From Flavobacterium sasangense DSM 21067 (GTDB lineage: Bacteria > Bacteroidota > Bacteroidia > Flavobacteriales > Flavobacteriaceae), in the NCBI RefSeq assembly GCF_000686885.1, contig NZ_JMLU01000023.1, positions 1 to 60,163 of the forward strand: a stretch of 60,163 nucleotides of DNA, in the 5' to 3' direction. The notes under the pieces were generated by a model that had not been told where the DNA came from, searched no databases, and saw nothing but the letters and a program-made list of their open reading frames with translations. The translations under genes were made by a program, and so were the position numbers. Each line of letters opens with the position of its first letter. Position 1 is the stretch's first letter. This document shows, piece by piece, positions 1-7,615 of the stretch.

Positions 1-147
1 CATAAATTCTGCTGTCAAACTCAAGGCAACTACTTCTATGTCAGACATTTTTGGCTTTCTGCCAATTCCTGATTTAAAATCCAACTCAAAATTCAAAGAA
101 CTTATAACTTCTAATACTCTAAAATAATTTTTAACTATATTTGTCAT
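1..147 (-). CDS. IS982-family-like transposase, N-terminal 49 residues (partial)
   Basis: An open frame runs from ATG at 145-147 leftward off the window edge, giving 49 residues without a stop. It begins MTNIVKNYFRVLEVIS and continues with GRKPKMSDIEVVALSLTAEF, which matches my memory of IS982-family DDE transposases, where a short helical start is followed by a 'P-x-(L/M)-S-D-x-E-(I/V)' segment and a run of hydrophobic residues. The catalytic DDE residues would lie outside the window. A transposase would cut and rejoin the element ends. Confidence is limited by the short length. Confidence 0.6.
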   Translation of the reverse strand, partial: MTNIVKNYFRVLEVISSLNFELDFKSGIGRKPKMSDIEVVALSLTAEFM

Positions 148-149
148 AA

Positions 150-203
150 ATGTTGGTTGTTTTGCGACTTCAAGATACTGATTTTCAGTATCTTGACCAA
201 CAT
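150..203. repeat. Nested inverted repeat in the transposase leader
   Basis: The outer arms are ATGTTGGT (150-157) and ACCAACAT (196-203). The inner arms CAAGATACTG (171-180) and CAGTATCTTG (186-195) are perfect, with a 5-base loop. On the plus strand the hairpin is followed by a T run, so it could stop transcription entering the element from outside, or it could sit in the transposase mRNA leader on the minus strand. Confidence 0.6.
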
Positions 204-245
204 TTTTTCAATTTATTTTACTTCAAATAATTTCACCCAACGGGT

Positions 246-632
246 TATCTTATTCTAATTTTAGGATTTATTATCTCGAAATATAATAAAACATTTATTT
301 TGGCAACAGTTATGTAAATTGATTTTCAATGCTATAGCTAGTTTATTAAATTTACATTTACACAAGATTGAAATAAACGTTCAATAAAATTAATCTCTTC
401 ATACTTTATTCAAAAACAAATGAATTATCATTAATAGTGTTCTGATTTTCGATATTATAATTTTAAAAATATCTTGAGAAATTATAAAAGATGTTTATTT
501 TACCACTATAAAAAATCTATTTATTCAAATAGCTTTTTTTGCAATTAACAAACTCATTCAAAATAAAATTATAAAAAAACGGTTCAAAAAATATTTTTTT
601 GAACCGTTTTAAATGAAATAGAATTAATCTAC
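246..632. other. AT-rich intergenic stretch
   Basis: This is 387 bases between the insertion sequence end and the stop codon of the T9SS protein. Apart from the terminator hairpin at 576-610 I see no open frame of note, no RNA gene and no repeat. Confidence 0.6.
576..610 (-). terminator. Rho-independent terminator of the T9SS Vps10-like gene
   Basis: Arms AAAACGGTTC and GAACCGTTTT enclose an A-run/T-run core, giving a long stem with T tracts on both strands. It lies about 25 bases past the stop codon of the minus-strand gene ending at 633. Confidence 0.75.
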
Positions 633-3600
633 TCAATTAACAATAATTTTTTGAAAGTAAGATAAATCTTGCCCTTTTAATTTCAAGATATATATACCTG
701 ATTGTAAATCACCAATATTTAATGATTTAGTTCCAGAAAAATCAACATCCGTTGTTAAAGCTAATCTACCATTTATATCATATATCTCAATATTTAAATC
801 ACCTGTAAAATTAGCAATCCCAATATTTATTGTAGATTTAGCTGGATTTGGATAAATATTGATTCCTTTTAACAAAGCAACATCTTCATTTGAAAGCGTT
901 ACACTAGTTAATGCTCCTGAGAAAACTCCTCTACCATAAGTAGCAGCAAAAACATTGTAAGCAGTTGGTGCTGTTGGTGAATTAGGCTGTAAATCAAGAT
1001 CCGTTACTTTAACGTTCATCATCCCGTTAAAAGAAGATTTCCACGCTAAAGATTGATTAGCATTAGTAGCTGGATTAAAGGTATTTACATACCATACTCC
1101 TAAATCAGTTCCAATCATTAACTCAGCTGAATTTAATGGATTTTGTAAAATAGCATGAACAGGCATATCAGGTAAATCACCTTCAATGTTGTACCAGTTA
1201 GTACCGCCATTGTTTGTATACCAAATATTAGTTGTACCGTAATTTTTTAAAGTAACAAAAATTTGGCTATCGTCAGCTCCAAATTCAATATCTGAAATGG
1301 TTCCTACAAATGAAGCTGTCGCAGAAATATCTGACCATGTCCCAGCTGTATTATTAGCTCCAGTAACTTTTAGAAGTTTTGAATTAGCTGTACCAATGTA
1401 TAAAGTTGTCTTTGTAACTTTACCAGTATTTAATGCTGTTGGATAAGAAGTCAATAAAGCATTAGACAAATCTGTTCTTGCAGGTGCTGGACCTCCCATG
1501 TATGAAGCATATCTTCTAACAACATAAACTCTATTTGCACCATCAGAAAAATCAGAATAAACAATATCATTACTAGAGTCTAATGTCACAGCTGGATAAA
1601 ACAATCCACGATTTGCAGTACCATCACTAAGTGTTTTTTGTATTGACCCATTTAAACCTCTCTTATTCATGTTATTATTATATACATAATTTGTAACATA
1701 ATAAGCTGTTGAACTTGATGTTGGATTCTGTTTAAACAAAGGTATTCCACCGTCTCCACCTTGAACTTCAGAGCTACCGCTTATTCCAGCTGCTGCCCCA
1801 GTAGTTGTATTTAGAGTTGATGGGAAATAATTTGATCCGTTATCTTGTGCTCCTGCAACAAAAAAGTCTCCAGATAAACCTGTTACACCTAATGGCTGAA
1901 CCGCAACACCAACAAATTGAGTTACATTAAACCCATTATTTCTAGAAGCAAATGTTGTAGCAGTTGTAGCAGTTGATAAAGCTGCATTGTAATAAATACC
2001 TCCGTCGTTACCAACAACAGCAACATCTGGATTATTTGGTTTAAACACCATTGCATGTTGATCAGAGTGAACTAAATTACCACTATTCCATCTAGAAATA
2101 GCTGTCCATGCAGCTCCACTATTGGTTGATCTATAAACATTTAAACCACCAATAAATACTTTGGCATCATTTGTTGGATCTGTTTCAATAAATAAATTAT
2201 AAAATGCTTGTGCACCTGTAAATCCATATGTTCCAATTCTTGAATCTGAAGCATCAGTAGGAAGTGTTAATACTGTAGGAGCTGTTGAAAAACCATTAGT
2301 AGTTTTTAACATTTGAACCTCAATATTTGATGGAGATACTGGTGTTATTTGTGATAAGACATAAATAACGTCTGCAGTTGTATTTGAAGCTTCAATCTCT
2401 GTTCTCTGACCTCCACTTACAGTGTAAGCTGTTGTGAAAGTTGCACCTTCATCATTTGAGACAAAAATCTTTCCACCACCGTCACCAAATGTAGAACTAT
2501 CAGTTGAAGACACCCATATTTTACCACCTACAGCTATTTCAATATCCATCGGACACGTTTTATTTCCACTAGGAGCTAAAGGCAATGTTAAAGCCGTCCA
2601 TGTTGCACCACCATCTGTTGATTTATACATTCCATAATTAGCTGAATTATGATAACCAGCATTATAAGAATCTCCTACTGCAGCATATATGTGAGATACT
2701 CCACCAACATTTTTAATTGCAATATCATTAATAAATTGAAATCCAGTTACAGCAGTTCCTGAAAATTGGCCAGGTAGAGCCCCAGCAAAATCACCTGTTA
2801 GATTTGTTAAATTAGCTACTAACAAATCACCATCTTCTTTTGAAACACTCACAGTTGGTATTGTTGCTCCTAACGCTGAATCTGCCATACCTACTGGTCC
2901 TGCACCTGCAACATTATTCATAATAATAACACCTACTGCTCCAGCAATTTCTGCTGCCAATGTTTTACTTTCAAAAGTACAAGTACCTCTTCTAATCAAA
3001 GCTATTTTACCCGTTAAAGACCCTGCTGTTAATCCTGTACAAGCATCATCAGTTGGTGCAACACCATCATTAACAAGCACAATAGGTTTATTACCTCCGA
3101 AACTTGCTGGAGGAGCACCAAAACCTGCTAATCCAGTACTATAACCTCTTATTACTCCTGCATTAGAAGGAGCTGTTATATATAAATTAAATAATTGACT
3201 TTGTGTTGAGGAAACAGTTCCTCCACCAAAAACTCTAGTCCAAGATAAACCAGCATTTGTAGTTTTCCAAATACCATTACCATTTGCATCACCAGTATAA
3301 GATTCTCCAGTCCCCACATACCAAGTACTAGAATTATTAGGATCAACTGTTATATTCTGAACATTTATGTGTTCTGGAAATGTCGATATTCTTGTCCATA
3401 CAGTAGCACTACTAGTAATGTTCGTATTTTTCCAAAGACCTCCACTTACACCACCAGCAATAACAGTATTAAAAGTTGCATCAGTAGGATCAAAAATGAT
3501 ACCTTTTGTACGACCTCCCACATTGTTAGGCCCTCTTTCAACCCACAAGTTATCTGTAGCATCACCAGGTGTTCTACCTGCAGCTAACATAGCTTGTCTT

Positions 3601-3980
3601 TCTTGACTTAATCTTTGTCTAATAACCTCCAAATTTTCAGGAGTAGGTGATCCCAAAGCAGGATTCATAGATAAAATCCATTCTTGTTCGTTATACTTAT
3701 TAGGAGGAATCCCTTCTGATTTTCTTTCTCTTTTAGACATTAAAAATGTCTTTTTGAAAGGATTATTTTCTAAATGCTGTTCATGCTTTTTTCTTAATTC
3801 TAAAACCTCCTTAGTTGGTTTAGGATTAACGACTACAACATCAGCAGATGGCTTAGCATCATTTTTTGTTTCTGTATTCTGCTTTTGCTTTTTAGTGTTT
3901 TCCTTTTCTTGAGAAAAACCTAATGTTACAAAAAGAAATGAGAATACAACCAATAGTAATTGTTTTTTCATGGTAATCAT
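633..3980 (-). CDS. Secreted Vps10/sortilin-like beta-propeller protein with PA domain and T9SS type A sorting domain
   Basis: This is an exported surface protein of 1115 residues. A signal peptide covers about residues 4-23 (ending GFSQ); ATG codons at 3978-3980 and 3969-3971 are both usable, and the second puts MKKQ first. From about residue 150 it has repeated BNR/Vps10-type blades (for example GGLWKNTN and GIWKTTNAGLSW). A protease-associated (PA) domain is inserted at about 262-415 (KIALIRRGTCTFESK). More blades follow, and the last 75 residues start with INIYPNPA and end in KIIVN, a type A T9SS sorting domain. No peptidase catalytic motif is visible, so it is likely a binding or scaffold protein on the cell surface. 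It stands alone, with its own promoter and terminator. Confidence 0.85.
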   Translation of the reverse strand: MITMKKQLLLVVFSFLFVTLGFSQEKENTKKQKQNTETKNDAKPSADVVVVNPKPTKEVLELRKKHEQHLENNPFKKTFLMSKRERKSEGIPPNKYNEQEWILSMNPALGSPTPENLEVIRQRLSQERQAMLAAGRTPGDATDNLWVERGPNNVGGRTKGIIFDPTDATFNTVIAGGVSGGLWKNTNITSSATVWTRISTFPEHINVQNITVDPNNSSTWYVGTGESYTGDANGNGIWKTTNAGLSWTRVFGGGTVSSTQSQLFNLYITAPSNAGVIRGYSTGLAGFGAPPASFGGNKPIVLVNDGVAPTDDACTGLTAGSLTGKIALIRRGTCTFESKTLAAEIAGAVGVIIMNNVAGAGPVGMADSALGATIPTVSVSKEDGDLLVANLTNLTGDFAGALPGQFSGTAVTGFQFINDIAIKNVGGVSHIYAAVGDSYNAGYHNSANYGMYKSTDGGATWTALTLPLAPSGNKTCPMDIEIAVGGKIWVSSTDSSTFGDGGGKIFVSNDEGATFTTAYTVSGGQRTEIEASNTTADVIYVLSQITPVSPSNIEVQMLKTTNGFSTAPTVLTLPTDASDSRIGTYGFTGAQAFYNLFIETDPTNDAKVFIGGLNVYRSTNSGAAWTAISRWNSGNLVHSDQHAMVFKPNNPDVAVVGNDGGIYYNAALSTATTATTFASRNNGFNVTQFVGVAVQPLGVTGLSGDFFVAGAQDNGSNYFPSTLNTTTGAAAGISGSSEVQGGDGGIPLFKQNPTSSSTAYYVTNYVYNNNMNKRGLNGSIQKTLSDGTANRGLFYPAVTLDSSNDIVYSDFSDGANRVYVVRRYASYMGGPAPARTDLSNALLTSYPTALNTGKVTKTTLYIGTANSKLLKVTGANNTAGTWSDISATASFVGTISDIEFGADDSQIFVTLKNYGTTNIWYTNNGGTNWYNIEGDLPDMPVHAILQNPLNSAELMIGTDLGVWYVNTFNPATNANQSLAWKSSFNGMMNVKVTDLDLQPNSPTAPTAYNVFAATYGRGVFSGALTSVTLSNEDVALLKGINIYPNPAKSTINIGIANFTGDLNIEIYDINGRLALTTDVDFSGTKSLNIGDLQSGIYILKLKGQDLSYFQKIIVN

Positions 3981-4005
3981 TGGGTTAATATTATTATAAT
4001 TTGAA

Positions 4006-4034
4006 CAAAATTAACAATTTACAGATAATTTCAA
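4006..4034 (-). promoter_or_regulatory. Bacteroidetes-type promoter for the T9SS Vps10-like gene
   Basis: On the minus strand TTG (4034-4032) is followed after 18 bases by TAATTTTG (4013-4006), matching TTG-N17-23-TAnnTTTG. Transcription would begin about 20 bases before the start codon. Confidence 0.55.
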
Positions 4035-4061
4035 ATTTTTTTACGAATTATTTTTTCATAT

Positions 4062-5405
4062 TCATTTATTTGCCTGAATTGTCTTATATAATTCTAAAGC
4101 TTTACCGTCTGTTAGTAAGGATACAAAATGGCAAATGTGTAATAATCTATCGTATAAATTTTCTTTTTGAAATTGAAAACGTTCTGGCAGTAATTTCAGT
4201 AATAATTCATCATAGTTAGAAGCTGTTCCGTTTTCTTTTTTATTATAAGCCGTACAAAATCCATCCAATAGATTATTGATGATTTTATATCCCATTACTT
4301 CTTTCTGAATTACTTCCTTACTTTGATATACGTTTTTAATACTGATTTGGATAATGTCATTCATTTGCGCTTTGTACTGACTTTTATCCATCAAAGCAAA
4401 TGGAAATTCTCCTGCCAAAATAGCTTGTTCGTTTTCCATAAAAACTGCTACAGCATCGTTGATTAAACATCCAATAGCTAAGGCACGCAAATAACTAATT
4501 CTATCTTCTTTAGTAAGTAACTCGTTATATTTTTTGGTGTCGATTCCGTTTTTGACTAATTTGATTAGGTATTCTAATGCGTATTCTTCCGAAATCCAAC
4601 CTAAGTTAATACCATCTTCAAAATCAATAATGGTGTAGCAAATATCATCAGCTGCTTCTACTAAATACGCTAGTGGATGACGCTCGAAACCGATATCATT
4701 TCCTGATTTATTCGTAATCAAACCTAACTCATTAGCAACCTCAGCAAAAAAAGCTTTGTCTTGCTGAAAGAAACCATATTTTTTATCACAGATTTTTTGC
4801 GTTGGTTTTTTAGGCAAACTTTCTTTCGGATATTTCATAAAAGCACCCAAAGTCGCATACGAAATACGCAAACCGCCTTCAATTCCTTCACGGGAAGAAG
4901 CTAAAACTGAAAATCCATTGGCATTTCCTTCAAAATCGATTAAATCTTGCCATTGCTTTTCGGTTAATTGGTCTTTGTATTGCAATCCGTTTCCAGTTTT
5001 GAAATATTCTCCGATGGCTTTTTCACCCGAATGCCCGAATGGTGGATTTCCAATATCATGAGACAATGCCGCAGCAGCCACAATCGCACCAAAATCATTC
5101 GCTTGATAACCGTGAACTTCTTGCAAATGTGGATATTTTGCAATGATTTGCTTTCCAACTAAACGTCCTAGTGAACGTCCAACAACAGAAACCTCCAAAC
5201 TATGCGTTAGTCGGTTGTGAACGAAATCGGTTTTGGAAAGTGGAATGACTTGCGTTTTATCTTGCAGACTTCTAAAAGCGGCAGAAAAAATAATTCGGTC
5301 ATAATCGACTTCAAAACCTAAACGGGTGTCGTCTTGCTCTTTTCGTAAACGTTTACTTGTGTCGCCTTGTCTTTTTAAGGACAATAATTGTTCCCATTGC
5401 ATCAT
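4062..5405 (-). CDS. dgt: Deoxyguanosinetriphosphate triphosphohydrolase
   Basis: This HD-domain dNTPase hydrolyses dGTP (and possibly other dNTPs) to the deoxynucleoside and triphosphate, helping control dNTP pools. At 447 residues it is the usual Dgt length. The start has the typical region LRKEQDDTRLGFEVDYDRI, then QDKTQVIPL and NRLTHSLEVS (first metal-site His), and ALSHDIGNPPFGHSGE carrying the HD pair. Two adjacent ATG codons (5403-5405, 5400-5402) make the exact start uncertain by one residue. The RDD gene lies upstream on the same strand. It fits functionally with nrdAB and a dCMP deaminase elsewhere in the window. Confidence 0.93.
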   Translation of the reverse strand: MMQWEQLLSLKRQGDTSKRLRKEQDDTRLGFEVDYDRIIFSAAFRSLQDKTQVIPLSKTDFVHNRLTHSLEVSVVGRSLGRLVGKQIIAKYPHLQEVHGYQANDFGAIVAAAALSHDIGNPPFGHSGEKAIGEYFKTGNGLQYKDQLTEKQWQDLIDFEGNANGFSVLASSREGIEGGLRISYATLGAFMKYPKESLPKKPTQKICDKKYGFFQQDKAFFAEVANELGLITNKSGNDIGFERHPLAYLVEAADDICYTIIDFEDGINLGWISEEYALEYLIKLVKNGIDTKKYNELLTKEDRISYLRALAIGCLINDAVAVFMENEQAILAGEFPFALMDKSQYKAQMNDIIQISIKNVYQSKEVIQKEVMGYKIINNLLDGFCTAYNKKENGTASNYDELLLKLLPERFQFQKENLYDRLLHICHFVSLLTDGKALELYKTIQANK

Positions 5406-5474
5406 AAAATCATCTGTTTTTGACTGATCATTAATTTTATAGAATCGTGAAAATATTTTCTATTTTTCAATATG

Positions 5475-5987
5475 TTATTCTTGATTTTTACCAATCTCAT
5501 CTAATTCATAAAATTGATTTTTTCGCTCGTCTAATAAATCTTTCTTTACTACATACGTATCAGACAGAGAATCATGCCAACCTCTTGTATTTCCTCCCAA
5601 AAAAGAAAAATGATTAAACGGAATTAATCTACTGAAAGTACGTTTAAGAATTTTTACACCATCTGGCTTTTCTCCGTTTATATCAACGACAACAGTTTTT
5701 GTAATTAACTTGCCTATTGTTCTTGAAAAAAGGGTCTCTGCTGTTAAATAATAGATCACAGTAATAATTATTCCTATTAAATACTCACCTAAACCTCCAA
5801 TGTTTTCAGCCCAACCAAGAAATGCATCAACACCAAAAAATGCTGCAAAAAGACCTAGAACTAGAGATAACACAAAGATTATAATATACTGAAAAATTAA
5901 ATCAATGAAATAATTTCCAAGTCGTTGCCCTTGGGAAGCTAACATATTACTAGTTACGACAAATTCTTGCTTTTGATTTTGCTCCAT
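5475..5987 (-). CDS. RDD family membrane protein
   Basis: A 170-residue inner-membrane protein. It has the RDD signature near the start (ASQGQRLGNYFIDLIFQY, with R and D in the first membrane segment), a second hydrophobic stretch at about 35-50, a third at about 65-85, and RTIGKLITKTVVVDINGEKP, the usual RDD-family 'TxGK' region. The function of RDD proteins is mostly unknown; some have been linked to ion or solute transport. The next gene upstream (5993-6217) is only 5 bases away, so the two are probably one operon. Confidence 0.85.
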   Translation of the reverse strand: MEQNQKQEFVVTSNMLASQGQRLGNYFIDLIFQYIIIFVLSLVLGLFAAFFGVDAFLGWAENIGGLGEYLIGIIITVIYYLTAETLFSRTIGKLITKTVVVDINGEKPDGVKILKRTFSRLIPFNHFSFLGGNTRGWHDSLSDTYVVKKDLLDERKNQFYELDEIGKNQE

Positions 5988-5992
5988 AAATT

Positions 5993-6217
5993 TTACTCTT
6001 TTTCGTTAGCCAAGAAGAAATTTCTTGATTTTTTAGGATACTGATTGTAACTTTTATCACTCGGATTTACGATAACCGATTTGATATTGATTTCGTCTCC
6101 TACTTTGAAGTTTTTCTCTGTGTATTGGTAATCTAACAAATATTCACCACAGAAATAATTTCCATCTGCGTCTTTTTCAATGATTCCAGTGTAAACGCCT
6201 TTTTTATCTTTTGACAT
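5993..6217 (-). CDS. Small conserved-looking hypothetical protein (74 aa)
   Basis: A soluble 74-residue protein starting MSKDKKGVYTG. I place the start at ATG 6215-6217 because upstream codons in this frame run through a terminator hairpin at 6268-6293. A -7 box TACATTTG (6239-6232) lies just upstream on the same strand, supporting this start. The protein has a short beta-rich segment (YTGIIEKDADGNYFCGEYLL) and a basic end. No family is recognised. It is likely cotranscribed with the RDD gene. Confidence 0.75.
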   Translation of the reverse strand: MSKDKKGVYTGIIEKDADGNYFCGEYLLDYQYTEKNFKVGDEINIKSVIVNPSDKSYNQYPKKSRNFFLANEKE

Positions 6218-6267
6218 AATTGTATTTTTTTCAAATGTACGAATTGGATTGTAATTATTTAAAAGAA

Positions 6268-6293
6268 AAACAGCCATCGTGTGATGGCTGTTT
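6268..6293 (-). terminator. Rho-independent terminator
   Basis: A perfect stem AAACAGCCATC / GATGGCTGTTT with loop of 4 bases and a T-rich tail on the minus strand lies downstream of the gene ending at 6328. Confidence 0.8.
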
Positions 6294-6299
6294 AAAAAG

Positions 6300-6323
6300 C
6301 ATTTTGTTAAAGTCAACAAAATG
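6300..6323. repeat. Short perfect inverted repeat next to the terminator
   Basis: Arms CATTTTGTT (6300-6308) and AACAAAATG (6315-6323) enclose a 6-base loop, between the stop codon at 6328 and the main terminator. It could be a second, weaker hairpin at the mRNA end. Confidence 0.5.
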
Positions 6324-6327
6324 GTAT

Positions 6328-7230
6328 CTAAGCTGCTTGATTAATAATTTCTAATGAAACTTCAATTAAAGAAACTAGATTTGGAATTTCATTATCAAAA
6401 TTAATCAAATTAGAAACATCAATATTCGATCGTATTTTATCTTTCCGTTTTATATAGAAAGTTTTACAAATTCCGTTATAATCTAAAACAAAAGAGATTT
6501 CATCAAAATTTCCATAATTCAAAAATGAGATTTTTTGATTATCTTCTATTTTAGTTTGGTATAATTGAAACAAAACCTCTTTTATAACTTTTGAAAAAGC
6601 GTCTTCTTTTTTTAATTTAAGAATTCTTTCTTCCTTTTGTAAAGTCATCTCAGTTCTTTCTACATTTTCCCTAATCAATCTCACCTCCTTCACTTCACCT
6701 TTATTTAAGAAATTCGACAAGTAATATCTTGGAGGTGCTTGACGTAATTCAATTTTATAATTTGAAACTCCTTTATAAAGCATAAAATTATTAAAAGCCG
6801 TTTCGAAAATTGTTTTCACTCCATGATTTTCCTTTTTTTGAATAACCAAAAAACCAAATTTAGACCCTTTTGGAACATAAATTAGATAGAAAAATTCCTT
6901 ACTAAACAAATCATTTCTGTCTAAATTGTATTTAACTCCATTTGTTTTTCTGTCTTTAATTTTACCGTACTCACCCGTATAAGCTGAATCAAGAAAACCA
7001 TGTATAATTCTATCGTCTTTTTTAATTATTGGCAAAGTTGCCAAAGTAAAAGTTCTGAATTTACCTTGATTATCTGTATATTTTTTCACATTTTCAAAAA
7101 TATGAATACAGAAATCATTTAATGTATCAAGTAAGTCTTCTTCTTCATTATAAAAACTTAAAACTTGTTGTTCTTTCGTCTTATTAATTAACGAAAATCT
7201 ATAAAATTCTAAAATTGTATTATTTTTCAT
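6328..7230 (-). CDS. Unrecognised hypothetical protein (300 aa)
   Basis: A 300-residue cytoplasmic protein starting MKNNTILEFYRFS at ATG 7228-7230; an in-frame TTG at 7254 is a less likely start. It is rich in Lys and Glu and has no signal peptide or membrane segment. A mid-protein stretch FFYLIYVPKGSKFGFLVIQ suggests a mixed alpha/beta core, and a helical, charged segment follows at about 190-220. It stands alone between a small RNA candidate and a terminator. I do not recognise the family; the sporadic look resembles accessory (possibly phage-related) genes, but nothing proves that. Confidence 0.75.
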   Translation of the reverse strand: MKNNTILEFYRFSLINKTKEQQVLSFYNEEEDLLDTLNDFCIHIFENVKKYTDNQGKFRTFTLATLPIIKKDDRIIHGFLDSAYTGEYGKIKDRKTNGVKYNLDRNDLFSKEFFYLIYVPKGSKFGFLVIQKKENHGVKTIFETAFNNFMLYKGVSNYKIELRQAPPRYYLSNFLNKGEVKEVRLIRENVERTEMTLQKEERILKLKKEDAFSKVIKEVLFQLYQTKIEDNQKISFLNYGNFDEISFVLDYNGICKTFYIKRKDKIRSNIDVSNLINFDNEIPNLVSLIEVSLEIINQAA

Positions 7231-7335
7231 TCCTTTATTATTTAAAATTAACAAATTGAAAATACACTAAAGTCAAGCTGCATAAAGGCCAGACTTTCAT
7301 CTATTCAATTTTAACATTTTCTACAACAAAAAAAC

Positions 7336-7366
7336 TTGGTGTTACGATTTCGATTTTATACTTTTG
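7336..7366 (+). promoter_or_regulatory. Bacteroidetes-type promoter with no downstream protein gene
   Basis: TTG at 7336-7338 is followed after 20 bases by TACTTTTG at 7359-7366, an exact fit to the consensus. Transcription would begin near 7371-7374 on the plus strand, where the only complete unit is the small RNA candidate. Confidence 0.65.
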
Positions 7367-7370
7367 AAGT

Positions 7371-7485
7371 ATGAAAAAAGTAGGTGAGGTAACCTCATCA
7401 TCTTTATAACTTAACAAATAACAGGCCGGCAAGCTTTTATAAATTAAGTTCCAAGTTAGGGATGTTGTAAAGCGTCCCTTTTTTT
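7371..7485 (+). ncRNA. Candidate small RNA, about 115 nt
   Basis: It runs from a consensus promoter to a Rho-independent terminator with no gene-sized frame. Hairpins visible are TGAGG-taa-CCTCA (7385-7397) and AACTTAA / TTAAGTT (7408-7414, 7444-7450). A competing pairing TAACTT / AAGTTA (7407-7412, 7453-7458) uses the same 5' bases. The centre reads CAGGCCGGCAAGC. A 12-codon frame starts at the predicted transcript start (MKKVGEVTSSSL), so a leader peptide is a remote alternative. No known RNA family is assigned; a flavobacterial 6S-type RNA or SRP RNA would be the first to test. Confidence 0.5.
7459..7485 (+). terminator. Terminator of the small RNA candidate
   Basis: GGGATG (7459-7464) pairs with CGTCCC (7473-7478), including one G-U pair, with an 8-base loop, and seven T follow. 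Confidence 0.7.
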
Positions 7486-7529
7486 ATTTCTTTTTTTTCC
7501 TCAGCATTTATTTTAAAAATATATTCTTG

Positions 7530-7557
7530 AAAAAGGGCTCTTTAAAGAACCCTTTTT
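7530..7557 (-). terminator. Terminator downstream of nrdA
   Basis: Stem AAAAAGGG / CCCTTTTT with an inner TCTTT-AAAGA continuation. A and T tracts flank it on both sides, so it can work on both strands. It lies about 60 bases past the nrdA stop. Confidence 0.75.
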
Positions 7558-7615
7558 ATTTATTACAAAAATAATAGAAAATATCTATTTTATAAAATTA
7601 AGTTATCAACAAAGT

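Larger units (their letters stand above)
1..245 (-). mobile_element. IS982-family-like insertion sequence, promoter-proximal end only
   Basis: The first 147 bases encode the start of a transposase on the minus strand, and at 235-245 the minus strand reads ACCCGTTGGGT, a plausible terminal inverted repeat of an IS982-type element. Between them lies a leader with a strong hairpin. The rest of the element lies left of the window, so the second terminal repeat and any target duplication cannot be seen. Family assignment rests on the transposase N-terminus and the ACCC-type end, both from memory of the family. Confidence 0.6.
7231..7615. other. 385-base gap between hypothetical gene and nrdA
   Basis: No protein gene of normal size is seen. 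The stretch contains a plus-strand promoter (7336-7366), a small RNA candidate ending in a terminator (7459-7485), and the nrdA terminator (7530-7557). Confidence 0.6.

Noticed and set aside
2434..3606. Plus-strand frames opposite the T9SS Vps10-like gene
   Set aside because: They are shadows of the minus-strand coding sequence, with no family features and no promoter.
4001..4219. Plus-strand frame at the end of dgt
   Set aside because: It overlaps the dgt end and has no start context or recognisable domain.
7371..7409. 12-codon leader peptide MKKVGEVTSSSL
   Set aside because: The frame begins exactly at the predicted transcript start, there is no downstream gene on that strand to regulate, and its length is within chance.
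7371..7485. SRP (4.5S) RNA
   Set aside because: The CAGGCCGGCAAGC stretch recalls the SRP tip, but the full conserved tip with its GGAA-type loop and paired sides is not present.
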